NCBI RefSeq assembly: GCF_026000115.1
Contig: NZ_AP026867.1
Coordinates: 5,382,001 to 5,446,000 of the forward strand
From: Aureispira anguillae
Lineage (GTDB): Bacteria > Bacteroidota > Bacteroidia > Chitinophagales > Saprospiraceae
Direction: 5' to 3'
Length of the DNA: 64,000 bases
Below are positions 37,796 to 46,794 of this stretch, in pieces. The notes beneath the pieces were generated by a model. That model was not told where the DNA came from. It was given only the letters and a program-made list of their open reading frames with translations, and made no database searches. The position numbers and the translations under genes are program-made. How positions within the stretch are numbered: position 1 is the stretch's first letter; the number at the start of each line of letters is the position of its first letter.

Positions 37796-39262
37796 TTATT
37801 TATTTTTCATCAGTAGTTTTGCCGCAACCTTGCCAGAAATAAGTGCAGGAGGAACACCAGGACCAGGAACTGTCAGTTGTCCACAAAACACTAAATTTTT
37901 TAGTTTGGAAGTTATCTTTGGTTTTAGGTTCGCTGTTTGCAACAAGGTATTCGCCAAGCCATAAGCATTGCCTTTATAAGAATTATAATCGTTCTTAAAA
38001 TCCTTCACACAATACGAGCGTTTAAAAACTAAATGGGGTCGAATATTTTGTCCAGTATGTTTTTCTATTCGTTCGAGCATAATATTTAGGTATTTTTCTC
38101 GCAACGCTTCATGATCTTCTACATCTGGTGCCAGTGGCATTAACAAAAAAAGATTTTCGCTTCCTTCTGGTGCTACCTTTGGGTCTGTTTTAGAACTCAA
38201 ACAAGCATAAAACAAGGGATGATCAGGCCAGCTAGGTTGTTCATAAATTTGTTTGCCATGTGCTACCAAATCCTCATCAAAAAACAAATTATGATGCTCT
38301 AAATTGTCTAGTTTTTTGTTCACTCCCAAATAATAAATCAAAGAGCTGGGAGCCATCTTTCGTTTGTCCCAATACGAGGCACTATACCTTCTGTATTTTT
38401 TAGGAATTAATTGCTGTTCCACAAAGTTATAATCCGCCCCAGCAATAACATATTGTACTTCTTTGGGTTGAAGTCCATTGTCAAAAATAAGTCGTTTGAC
38501 TACTCCATTAGCGCAATCAAATTCACTAACGGCTGCATTAAAATGAAAGGTTGCTCCATGCTTTTCTGCAATAGCCTTAAGGCTTAAAGCCAATTGATGC
38601 ATTCCTCCTTTTGGATACCAAGTTCCTAGTTTTAAATCAGCATAATTCATTAAGGTGTACAAAGAAGGTATTCGATGGGGCATTTCTCCTAAAAATAACA
38701 CTGGAAAACGCAAAATTGAACGAGCTTTCTCAGATACAAATCGATTGCAGACATCTTTTTCTACCGATTTTAATAGATCCAATTTGAAAAAATTCTTAAA
38801 AACCTCAACATCTATCAATTCTCTTAATTGGAGTCCTGGTTTTTCTAAAAATTTCTGAGTACCTACCTCGTATTTTATTTTAGCAGCTTCCAAAAATTGT
38901 TTTAGTTTTTTTCCTCCTTCATTCTCCAACTGATCAAAAACAGTATATAAATCTTCTAAACTTGCAGGGATAGCTGTACTAGTTTCATCTTTCCAAAAAA
39001 CTTTATAAGATGGATCTAAACGAACCAAGTCCATATATTCGGCTCGATCTTCGCCTAGATCTTCAAAAACTTGATCAATCAGTTCGGGCATCCAATACCA
39101 AGATGGTCCCATATCAAAAGTAAAACCTTCTGCTTCAAAAATTCGAGCTCGCCCTCCTACCTTATCATGTTTTTCATGAACATGAACTTTGTATCCATTT
39201 TTTGCTAAGAAACAGGCGGCCACTAAACTTGAAAAACCAGCACCAATAATATCTACATGCAT
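37796..39262 (-). CDS. crtI: Phytoene desaturase
   Basis: 488 residues. The FAD motif is VDIIGAGFSSLVAACFLAKNG, followed by VGGRARIFEAEGFTFDMGPSWYWMP. The C-terminus, LVFCGQLTVPGPGVPPALISGKVAAKLL, matches bacterial CrtI, which desaturates phytoene to lycopene. It is the first gene of the operon crtI-crtB-crtD-cruF/crtZ-crtY. A 225-bp gap with palindromes separates it from crtB. Confidence 0.92.
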   Translation of the reverse strand: MHVDIIGAGFSSLVAACFLAKNGYKVHVHEKHDKVGGRARIFEAEGFTFDMGPSWYWMPELIDQVFEDLGEDRAEYMDLVRLDPSYKVFWKDETSTAIPASLEDLYTVFDQLENEGGKKLKQFLEAAKIKYEVGTQKFLEKPGLQLRELIDVEVFKNFFKLDLLKSVEKDVCNRFVSEKARSILRFPVLFLGEMPHRIPSLYTLMNYADLKLGTWYPKGGMHQLALSLKAIAEKHGATFHFNAAVSEFDCANGVVKRLIFDNGLQPKEVQYVIAGADYNFVEQQLIPKKYRRYSASYWDKRKMAPSSLIYYLGVNKKLDNLEHHNLFFDEDLVAHGKQIYEQPSWPDHPLFYACLSSKTDPKVAPEGSENLFLLMPLAPDVEDHEALREKYLNIMLERIEKHTGQNIRPHLVFKRSYCVKDFKNDYNSYKGNAYGLANTLLQTANLKPKITSKLKNLVFCGQLTVPGPGVPPALISGKVAAKLLMKNK

Positions 39263-39341
39263 TTTTTATCATTTAGTCAAAATACTATGTTAACATAATA
39301 AAAAACAGCCTTTATTTATTATTGTTCAATAAAAGGAATAA

Positions 39342-39374
39342 AAAAACAGTAAAAAATATTTTTTTACTGTTTTT
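39342..39374. terminator. Terminator between the hypothetical gene and crtI
   Basis: A 15-bp stem, AAAAACAGTAAAAAA (39342-39356) / TTTTTTACTGTTTTT (39360-39374), with a 3-nt loop ends the minus-strand gene at 39397 and insulates the carotenoid operon. Confidence 0.75.
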
Positions 39375-39396
39375 AAATACAAATATTAAGAGGTTT

Positions 39397-40806
39397 TTAG
39401 CCTCTATTTTTAATTTGTTGCAGCAACCAATCTCGTTCTGCCAAAGGGTCTGTTGTTTTAATCTGTTCGCTCAGTTTTTCCAAGGATTGTTCATCAAAAA
39501 TAGGTACATTAATCATTCTTTTGACCAGAACAATCAAGTTGGTATAATGCTTTTTGTGATAACTTAAAGCTTTTTTTCTATTGAGGAAAATGCGAAAACT
39601 TTCTAATAAAGCCTCAAGAGCATCCCAATAAGCCTGTTCATAATACAATTTGAGCAACATAACTTTAGCCCCAATATTGAGCATAATATCGTCGTATTCT
39701 GCCTGTACCAACAAGTCCATCGCTTGGCTAAAATTCCCTCTTGCAAATGTCAATCTAGCCAAACTATAATGTTGATAGTTGGCTTGCGATGCAGGTTCTA
39801 GCTTAAGCGCATAAGTAGGAATAAAGTCATCCAACCAATCGTACTCTTTGAGGATAATCCCCAAAGAAACAATATTCTTATAAGCAAAATGACTCATCCT
39901 GCCATTCTCGATTAAAAGATCGTCTATCAACCCTTTTTGATATAGGTCAAATGCCTCTTTTATATAAAGCTTATTGCCTGTATTCAAGCATTTTATGGCA
40001 TAATTGAGTGCCATTAACAAAACAGCCACTTGTTCTTTTTCTCCTAAAACATCTGCTTGTGTATTAAGGTAATATTTTAGTCGTTCAAAATGAATTTCAT
40101 CCATTGGATTCTTTAGTGTATGATAGCCATGGTAGTAAATCATTAGAACAGGACAATCATTGTAATCATTTTGTTCTACTTCCAGCAAAACACTATCTAG
40201 AAGTGGCAAGTTGTATGCTGTTTTTTTTAAATTTTGATGACTCAATGCAATATAAGCATACCGCAAGGTTGTAATCATAAAAAACAAACTTGCATGGGTT
40301 GTTATTTCTGTCAAATTGGTTGCTCTAGTTCGATCTTGCGTTCCCTTCAGGTCAAATTTTAAGACCTCCAATTCATATTGATGGTAATGGTAGGATTCAT
40401 TTTGTGGCAAACTGTTTTCTAGCTGTTCTGTAGCCTTCTTAATTTTTTGCGCAGCAGGTCGTACTAATTTTCGATCTAGATAGGCTCTTGTTAGTATTTT
40501 CTCTTGATAAAAAAGATCCTTTTTTGCCATTTTATAACGGACAAATTTTTCTAATACATCCAAACTAAAAGACATCAAATGCCGTAGCCGCAAATCATTA
40601 TACGTTTGGGTTGTATAAATATACTTCCAAGCTCGCTCTTTTTTTAGTGTTTTAGCATTAATAGAATAGCGTGTAAATAGGAATTGAAACAATTTTTGAA
40701 CATCCTTATGTTCGTTGTGAATTGGCGATAAAATCCACTTCTTAAATTGTCTAATTTCTTGTTTGTTTAACGTTTTAAAAACCTTGATGAGCTTCGACTG
40801 GTGCAT
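39397..40806 (-). CDS. Hypothetical all-helical protein, 469 residues
   Basis: I do not recognise a named family. The N-terminus (MHQSKLIKVFKTLNKQEIRQFKKWILSP) is basic and helical, and the rest is helix pairs resembling degenerate TPR-like repeats (HYSLARLTFARGNFSQAMDLL). There is no signal peptide or membrane helix. It has its own terminator. The opening pattern 'KLxxxFKxLxxxElxxFxkfl.SP' suggests a lineage-specific paralogous family. Cytoplasmic; function unknown. Confidence 0.6.
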   Translation of the reverse strand: MHQSKLIKVFKTLNKQEIRQFKKWILSPIHNEHKDVQKLFQFLFTRYSINAKTLKKERAWKYIYTTQTYNDLRLRHLMSFSLDVLEKFVRYKMAKKDLFYQEKILTRAYLDRKLVRPAAQKIKKATEQLENSLPQNESYHYHQYELEVLKFDLKGTQDRTRATNLTEITTHASLFFMITTLRYAYIALSHQNLKKTAYNLPLLDSVLLEVEQNDYNDCPVLMIYYHGYHTLKNPMDEIHFERLKYYLNTQADVLGEKEQVAVLLMALNYAIKCLNTGNKLYIKEAFDLYQKGLIDDLLIENGRMSHFAYKNIVSLGIILKEYDWLDDFIPTYALKLEPASQANYQHYSLARLTFARGNFSQAMDLLVQAEYDDIMLNIGAKVMLLKLYYEQAYWDALEALLESFRIFLNRKKALSYHKKHYTNLIVLVKRMINVPIFDEQSLEKLSEQIKTTDPLAERDWLLQQIKNRG

Positions 40807-40870
40807 ATTTTTGTCTTTTTATAACGGACAATATAGAAAAAATGTACACCTTTTTGGGCAAAACTTCTAC

Positions 40871-40878
40871 TACATTTG
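40871..40878 (+). promoter_or_regulatory. Candidate -7 box of the LRR gene
   Basis: TACATTTG matches TAnnTTTG and lies 65 bp before the ATG at 40944. It supports that start over an in-frame ATG at 40842. Confidence 0.4.
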
Positions 40879-40943
40879 TAACAAGACGACCGAAGAAGCT
40901 ATTATACAACATAAATTATAGAGTCTTGAAAACATCACAAATT

Positions 40944-43652
40944 ATGCAAATATTATTTTTAATCCCCATATTTTTTCTTTTAGCTGTCCATACTACAGAC
41001 GCTCAAACTACCAGTATTCCAGATACTGCTTTTGAACAAAAATTGATAACCCTAGGCTTTGACTCTGACAATACCATCAACGGTCAAGTACTAACTTCTG
41101 ATATTGCCAATGTCTCTGTTTTGAGTTTAGCAGGCAGTAGCACGAACATTGGAAACATTAGAGATCTAACTGGTATTGAAGATTTCACGAATTTATGGGC
41201 ACTAGATTGCAGTTGGAATCAAATTAGTTCCCTGCAAATTTCAGGGCTCAATGACCTAGAAATGGTTCATTGTAGCTACAACCAACTTAGCTCACTTGAT
41301 CTTATGGGCAACTCTAGAATAAGAGAAATTATTTGTAGTAGTAATCAACTGAATAGCCTTAATGTGTCAGGGCTTTCCAATCTTCAACTTTTGAGTTGTT
41401 CCCAAAATAATTTAAGCTCCTTAGACATTTCTACCAATACAGGACTAATACAGCTTTACTGTGGAATCAACCCACTCCAACAAATAGACATCAGTAACAA
41501 TCCTCTCTTAGAACGAGTTGAATGCATCCACGGTCAACTAACCCAACTAGACATTAGCAATAATTTGGATCTAAAATGGTTAAGATGTGAAAACAATCAA
41601 CTTAGTTTTTTAGACATTAGCAATCACCCCCAACTCTATCAGGTACTAGCCCAAAACAACCAATTGGATAGCATCAAAATGGACAATTGTCCTCTTTTAG
41701 AAAGATTACATTGCAGCAACAACCAACTAACGGAACTTGATTTAAGCAATTTTCCTAACCTAAATGGTTTTACTGCAATCAACAATCAGCTGACCCATGT
41801 AAATATACAAAATGGCAATAATTTTGGTCTTTCTGTCTTTGATGTTACAAACAACCCTAGTAATTTGGTGATTTGTGTTGACAATATCCACTGGATTCCC
41901 AATCATTGGCAAAAAGACCCAGCAGCCACTTATAGCAGCATTTGTAGAGTTACGCTAGCAGGACTTGTTCGCTTAGACAGCAATAATAATTGCAGCCCTG
42001 ATTCAATGGAACAATTGATGCATTCTCAGGTAATCAAAATAACACAAGGCACCAACATCAGTTATGCCACCACCAATAACAATGGGAGTTATATCGCAGG
42101 GTTGGATACAGGAACCTATACCCTAGAACTCGTTCCCCCTGCCCCCTATTGGACTCCTTGCCCCCTTGTACAATCTACGACCACGGATTCAACCTATAGT
42201 ATTGATACTGTTGATTGGACAATTGCTCCTAATGTTGAATGTCCTCTTCTAATTGTAGATATTTCTGCCCCATTTATCCGAGCAACAGGCGGAGGTAGTG
42301 CTTATACCATTAATTATTGCAACAACGGAACAGCCGCCGCCAATAGTCCCTATGTAGAAGTAACCATAGATTCCTTCCTCAATGTTCTGAACACTAGTAT
42401 CCCTATTGTCAGTCAAACTGGTCATTGGTATCGCTTTGATTTGGATACCATTCCGATTGGAGGTTGTGGTAGTTTTACCATACAGGTGATTGCTGATACA
42501 AGTGCCATTATAGGACAAACCCATTGTAGCGAAGTGCATATTTATCCAGATAGCATCTGTTTATCGCCTTGGAATGGTCCGATCTTAAATGCCAATGGGC
42601 AATGCCTGAACGATACTATTTATTTCAAAATAAAAAATACAGGGAGCAATATGCTTTCTGCCAACAATTACTCTATATTCGAAGATGATGTAATCATTGA
42701 TTTGGCTCCCTTTAATCTAGGAGCAGGCGATTCCATTGTTGTTGTTCAAGTCGCTGCCCCAGGGAAAACGTACCGAATACAGACCAATCAAGTTACTGGT
42801 TTTCCAGCAATCATGGGCTCCTCTATGATCCATGCTACCATAGAAGCTTGTAATTTGCAAAATGGCGGTTTTAACACAGGTTTTGTGACCCAATACTACA
42901 CAGGAAACAGCTCTCCTTTTATTGCTATAGATTGTCAACAAAGCATTGCAGCCTACGACCCTAATGATAAATCGGCACAACCCGAAGGCTATGGCATACA
43001 GCATTATATTACCAATAATACGCCTTTAGAATACCGAGTAAGGTTTCAAAATACAGGAAATGACACGGCTTTCACAATCGTTGTTGTTGATACCTTATCT
43101 CCTTTTGTGGATCCTACTAGTTTACAAATGGGAGCAAGCAGCCATAATTATACTTGGTCATTGAGCGGAGCAAATGTACTAACTGTTGTATTTGATCAAA
43201 TCTTATTGGTTGATAGCAATGCCAACGAGCCTTTATCCCATGGGTTCTTTAGCTATACAATTCATCCTTTAGCTGCTCTAGCCAATGGAACCGTAATTCT
43301 GAATCAAGCGGCTATCTATTTTGATTATAACTTCCCGATATGGACCAATACAACCTACCACACTATTGGTGAAAATTATGTTCCTATTATACTAAAAATG
43401 GAAGAAGTTTGGTCTTCTGATTTACAATTACACATTTATCCAAATCCAACAACAGGCTTAGTTTATTTAGAAAAAAGCAACATCGAGCCGATTAGTATTT
43501 CTTTGATAGACCATCTAGGGCGAACTCTAATGACAAAAAATGTAGCTACTGAACAAAGTTATATTGACCTAAAAAGATTCTCTTCAGGAATTTACTATAT
43601 CCATGTTAAAACAGCTAAACAACATAAGATCCAAAAAGTGATTAAGTACTAA
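40944..43652 (+). CDS. Secreted leucine-rich-repeat protein with T9SS sorting domain
   Basis: 902 residues from the ATG at 40944, where MQILFLIPIFFLLAVHTTDAQ is a clear signal peptide. About eleven LRR units of some 21 residues follow (LSSLDLMGNSRIREIICSSNQ and similar; about 60-300). Then come a carbohydrate-binding-like region, a DUF11-type repeat region with AAIYFDYNFPIWTNTTYHTI, and a C-terminal sorting domain LHIYPNPTTGLVYLE. It is exported by type IX secretion and is probably a surface adhesin. Confidence 0.88.
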   Translation: MQILFLIPIFFLLAVHTTDAQTTSIPDTAFEQKLITLGFDSDNTINGQVLTSDIANVSVLSLAGSSTNIGNIRDLTGIEDFTNLWALDCSWNQISSLQISGLNDLEMVHCSYNQLSSLDLMGNSRIREIICSSNQLNSLNVSGLSNLQLLSCSQNNLSSLDISTNTGLIQLYCGINPLQQIDISNNPLLERVECIHGQLTQLDISNNLDLKWLRCENNQLSFLDISNHPQLYQVLAQNNQLDSIKMDNCPLLERLHCSNNQLTELDLSNFPNLNGFTAINNQLTHVNIQNGNNFGLSVFDVTNNPSNLVICVDNIHWIPNHWQKDPAATYSSICRVTLAGLVRLDSNNNCSPDSMEQLMHSQVIKITQGTNISYATTNNNGSYIAGLDTGTYTLELVPPAPYWTPCPLVQSTTTDSTYSIDTVDWTIAPNVECPLLIVDISAPFIRATGGGSAYTINYCNNGTAAANSPYVEVTIDSFLNVLNTSIPIVSQTGHWYRFDLDTIPIGGCGSFTIQVIADTSAIIGQTHCSEVHIYPDSICLSPWNGPILNANGQCLNDTIYFKIKNTGSNMLSANNYSIFEDDVIIDLAPFNLGAGDSIVVVQVAAPGKTYRIQTNQVTGFPAIMGSSMIHATIEACNLQNGGFNTGFVTQYYTGNSSPFIAIDCQQSIAAYDPNDKSAQPEGYGIQHYITNNTPLEYRVRFQNTGNDTAFTIVVVDTLSPFVDPTSLQMGASSHNYTWSLSGANVLTVVFDQILLVDSNANEPLSHGFFSYTIHPLAALANGTVILNQAAIYFDYNFPIWTNTTYHTIGENYVPIILKMEEVWSSDLQLHIYPNPTTGLVYLEKSNIEPISISLIDHLGRTLMTKNVATEQSYIDLKRFSSGIYYIHVKTAKQHKIQKVIKY

Positions 43653-43675
43653 TGTTCTCCAACTAAAATAGCGAT

Positions 43676-43710
43676 AGAGGTGGGGGCTTGATTGTTCCCC
43701 CTCTTTTTTT
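43676..43710 (+). terminator. Terminator of the LRR gene
   Basis: GGGGG (43682-43686) / CCCCC (43697-43701), extended by the AGAGG/CTCTT flanks, is followed by eight T residues, 24 bp after the stop. Confidence 0.8.
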
Positions 43711-43860
43711 AGGAGTTAATCTATTTATACCCATCAATTACGACCGATTACATAATTTAAGATTCTGTTTTACTTTGGCATACAAATTGGTTAAGTTTTT
43801 TTATATTAGTACAACTAATTACCTTATAATTAATTTATTAACCAACCAAAAGAATAACCA

Positions 43861-44244
43861 ATGCTTACAGAAAAATACAAAAGTGTCCTAGATCTTGGGC
43901 TGGAATTAAACATTCAAAATGGTGATGTCAAAGAAGAGGAAGGTAAACTAAAAGTTTCAGGGACTGCTAAAACGCCTTACGAAAAAAATCTCATTTGGGA
44001 TGAAATCAAACGTGTTGGAGGAGATTACCCTGAAGATATAGAGGTTACGCTAGAAGTAGCAGATGATTCTAATTACCATATTCATACCGTTGTGAAGGGA
44101 GAATCATTAAGTAAAATTGCAAAACATTACTATCGAAATGCGATGAAATATCCCAAAATTTTTGAGGCCAATACGCATATCTTAAAAGATCCTAATAAAA
44201 TTCGCCCTGGGCAAGAGTTATTCATACCTAATTTAGAAGATTAA
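43861..44244 (+). CDS. BON-LysM protein, Kbp/YgaU-like
   Basis: 127 residues without a signal peptide. The first half (about 10-70) resembles a BON domain (VKEEEGKLKVSGTAKTPYEKNLIWDEI). The second (about 77-125) is a LysM domain (HTVVKGESLSKIAKHYYRNAMKYPKIFEAN...IRPGQELFIP). E. coli Kbp (YgaU) has the same order and binds K+. The same role here is an inference. Confidence 0.8.
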   Translation: MLTEKYKSVLDLGLELNIQNGDVKEEEGKLKVSGTAKTPYEKNLIWDEIKRVGGDYPEDIEVTLEVADDSNYHIHTVVKGESLSKIAKHYYRNAMKYPKIFEANTHILKDPNKIRPGQELFIPNLED

Positions 44245-44292
44245 TACGCATTATATACAAGGATTTTACGGATAAAAGTCTTTGTTTTTATG

Positions 44293-44329
44293 AAAGTCGG
44301 TAGAAAGAATATTTCTGCCGACTTTTTTT
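44293..44329 (+). terminator. Terminator between convergent genes
   Basis: AAAGTCGGTAGAAA (44293-44306) / TTTCTGCCGACTTT (44312-44325) forms a 14-bp stem with one G-T pair and a 5-nt loop, then a T-run. Confidence 0.85.
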
Positions 44330-44987
44330 ATTTAGAGCCAAGTTCTTGGCTATTCTTAAACGTTGACAAATAAACAGTTGATAAACCAAAAAAGCATATA
44401 AAAATAATGTTGCTCCAACCTCCCGCAACAATAATCAACAATGGCTGAGGCAATAAATTGACCACAGCCGAAAACCAAAACAATACAATAGGAGAACATA
44501 AAACAAACCAGCTAGGATAAAATGTTTTATTGGTTACAATTAGATAAGCTAAAAGGCAATAGGCGATTAGGGAGGGAAAAAACATGATATAAAAATGATA
44601 TACCATATAATCTTGAGTTAACTGTAGCAGCGTTTCATTTCCTTGGGAAGCAACAAAGCCCAAATGAGCAAAATGAGCGTGAAAGGCTCCTCCATAAACA
44701 ATTCCAAAACTTAAAAGCAGAACAATTATTTTAGCTATTTTTTTATAAGGTGCTTTAGTAACTAAATAAATTTGATAGAATCCTATCATATATAAAAACG
44801 CTGCCAAGGGACCTAACAAACCTCCAATCATTAATCGGGTAGGTGCTACTCCTCCCAATATGGTAACAAGCTCCTTTTCAAAATCATGAATGGGGGCACT
44901 TGTAAAATACAAAAACATATCTCCAACAAACATTATAATGCCTGCCATTATTCCAACTATTCCTGTTGTTATCAATTCTTTTTTCAT
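44328..44987 (-). CDS. Multi-pass membrane protein, possibly DUF6796 family
   Basis: 219 residues with about six hydrophobic helices spread over the whole length. GGAFHAHFAHLGFVASQ in the middle holds His residues within a helix boundary. The overall look fits the DUF6796 family, but that is from memory only. No neighbours suggest a function. Confidence 0.5.
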   Translation of the reverse strand: MKKELITTGIVGIMAGIIMFVGDMFLYFTSAPIHDFEKELVTILGGVAPTRLMIGGLLGPLAAFLYMIGFYQIYLVTKAPYKKIAKIIVLLLSFGIVYGGAFHAHFAHLGFVASQGNETLLQLTQDYMVYHFYIMFFPSLIAYCLLAYLIVTNKTFYPSWFVLCSPIVLFWFSAVVNLLPQPLLIIVAGGWSNIIFICFFGLSTVYLSTFKNSQELGSK

Positions 44988-45198
44988 GCTGATTTTTTAC
45001 TTTTTTGAGGATCAACAAAGATAGGCTTTATTTTTATTTAGACAAAATAAAAATAACAACACAAATAAGTATACCTCCAAAAGCATAAAGCAGCCCTTAT
45101 TAGCCCATAAAAAATTAAACCTGTCAAGTAGGAACACTAGCTTCATTCATTCGCAATAGCTGAACAAACACAAACCACCAAAGTTGTAAAAGGAAAAA

Positions 45199-45590
45199 GC
45201 AACTACAAGCCTATAAGCCGAATCCTGTACTCCACTGAAGTAGAGCCTCTATCATTTATCTAGACCAACAGTCACCTGTTGGTTCTATCTGCCTACCCTC
45301 CAGCTAGAGCGAGCAACCCTATGAATTCCGTAGAATTCGTACTGGTATACATGGCATTTCAACTCACAAGGTTTATCCCCTATTGATGTTGCCATCAATA
45401 GCCGTGCGCTCTTACCGCACGTTTTCACCCTTACCCCAAATAAATTTAGGGCGGTTATTTTCTGCGACACTTTCTGTATTCCAAATAAATTTGAAACCCC
45501 ATCCGTTAGATGGTGTGATGCTCTGCGTTGTTCGGACTTTCCTCGTGTTTGATACAATCAACCCCGCGATAGAGCAGCTTGCAGTTGCAA
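45199..45590 (-). ncRNA. rnpB: RNase P RNA (bacterial type A)
   Basis: The minus strand shows the conserved blocks of RNase P RNA in order: GAGGAAAGTCCGAACA near the 5' end (about 45545-45530), CAGAAAATAACCGCC (about 45464-45450), GGTAAGGGTGAAAACGTGCG, GGTAAGAGCGCACGG, and the 3' AGGATTCGGCTTATAGG. The closing helix P1 is GCAACTGCAAGC (45588-45577) with GCTTGTAGTTGC (45210-45199), one G-U pair, followed by a U-tract. It processes tRNA 5' ends. Ends are placed at P1, within a few bases. Confidence 0.95.
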
Positions 45591-46029
45591 CTACAAAGGT
45601 AACTTAATTTTGATCATTCAACCATCGAATAAAGCAAATATTCTCGTTCCTTTTCATTTTTGTGGTTCTCAATAAGCTAAAGCACTGAATACTAAAACAA
45701 AATTTTCATTGGTTATAAATCTAGAACTATTCTAAATAAAAATAGTCTGCAAATAAGCTTTAACATAGGTTGCATAAGTGCCTTTGAATAGATATTTTGT
45801 GTTCTGAATATGATTCTTTGTCATTTTAGAACGCAACAAAAAATCATATTCAATTAGTAAACAACCTATTACAAGTAATATTTTAAAATAAATAAATCAT
45901 AAATTCTAAGCATTGTTTAGAGGTAATTTTATAAAAGAACTTTGTTTGAATTTAGGGTCGTTTATTTTATAATTTGCTTAAGCTTACTTATTGGGAACTT
46001 ATATTTAAAACTAAAATTATTATTACAAC
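45591..46029. other. 439-bp region upstream of sdhC
   Basis: No gene is seen. The notable item is a long hairpin at 45805-45852 (separate entry). The rest is A/T-rich and should hold the promoters for rnpB and sdhC. Confidence 0.5.
45805..45852. promoter_or_regulatory. Long inverted repeat upstream of the sdh operon
   Basis: TGAATATGATT (45805-45815) / AATCATATTCA (45842-45852) is perfect over 11 bp, and continues after one mismatch as TTTGT/ACAAA (45817-45821 / 45836-45840) with a 14-nt loop. There is no U-tract, so this is not a terminator. It could be an operator or a leader structure. Confidence 0.4.
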
Positions 46030-46749
46030 ATGAAGTGGATTATAGACTTTTTACTATCCTCTCTTGGTAAGAAATTGATTATGTCATTGACAGGTTTATT
46101 TCTATGCTTGTTTTTGGTAGTGCATATGTTGGGTAACTTGCAATTGTTTTTTCCTTCACCAGATGGAATGCCAGAAGGTTATGTATTTAACATGTATGCT
46201 TACCACATGACACACAACCCTTTAATCAAAGTCATTTCTTATGGCAACTACTTTTTTATTTTATTGCATGCCGTACAAGGTATTTTGATTACGATGTATA
46301 ATCGCAAAGCAAAGGGTGGTTCTTATGAAGGGAAAGAGGTTTCGGATACAGAAGCAAAACTCGCTTCTAGAAATATGAGAAACTTAGGGCTTTTAATTTT
46401 TGTGTTTATTGGTTTGCACATGTGGCAATTTTGGGCACAAATGCACTTTTTTGACATGCCTGTAATGGCAGGTGTTACAGAAGGAGGCGAAGAGGTAAAA
46501 GATTTGTACAAAATCGTAGGAGAAGCATTCTCTAATCCTCTTAATGTACTTTTCTATCTAGTTGCTTTGGTAGGGTTAGCAATGCACTTGTTGCATGGTT
46601 TCTGGTCGGCTTTCCAATCAATGGGACTCAACAACAAAAAGTACTCTCCTATTATTAGAACTGTAGCAATGGCTTATGCTATTCTTATTCCATTGGGATT
46701 TGCTACCATGCCTATCGTGTTCTTTATTATGAGCATGTCAGCCAACTAA
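46030..46749 (+). CDS. sdhC: Succinate dehydrogenase cytochrome b558 subunit
   Basis: 239 residues with five membrane helices, as in the di-haem b558 type (B. subtilis/Wolinella-like). Haem-ligand His candidates sit in LVVHMLGNLQ, YAYHMTHNP, LLHAVQGILI, GLHMWQFW and MHLLHGFWSAFQ. It anchors SdhAB and passes electrons to menaquinone. It is the first gene of sdhCAB (46-bp gap to sdhA). Confidence 0.95.
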   Translation: MKWIIDFLLSSLGKKLIMSLTGLFLCLFLVVHMLGNLQLFFPSPDGMPEGYVFNMYAYHMTHNPLIKVISYGNYFFILLHAVQGILITMYNRKAKGGSYEGKEVSDTEAKLASRNMRNLGLLIFVFIGLHMWQFWAQMHFFDMPVMAGVTEGGEEVKDLYKIVGEAFSNPLNVLFYLVALVGLAMHLLHGFWSAFQSMGLNNKKYSPIIRTVAMAYAILIPLGFATMPIVFFIMSMSAN

Positions 46750-46794
46750 GTTATTATCTAAATAATCATTGTCGAATAAATTCATGTTAATCAT

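Noticed and set aside
40842-40943. Earlier in-frame start of the LRR protein
   Set aside because: The signal peptide begins at the Met at 40944 and a promoter box at 40871-40878 lies between the two starts.
45285-45607. Open frames on both strands inside the rnpB region
   Set aside because: The sequence is explained by the conserved blocks and helix P1 of RNase P RNA; the frames are coincidental.
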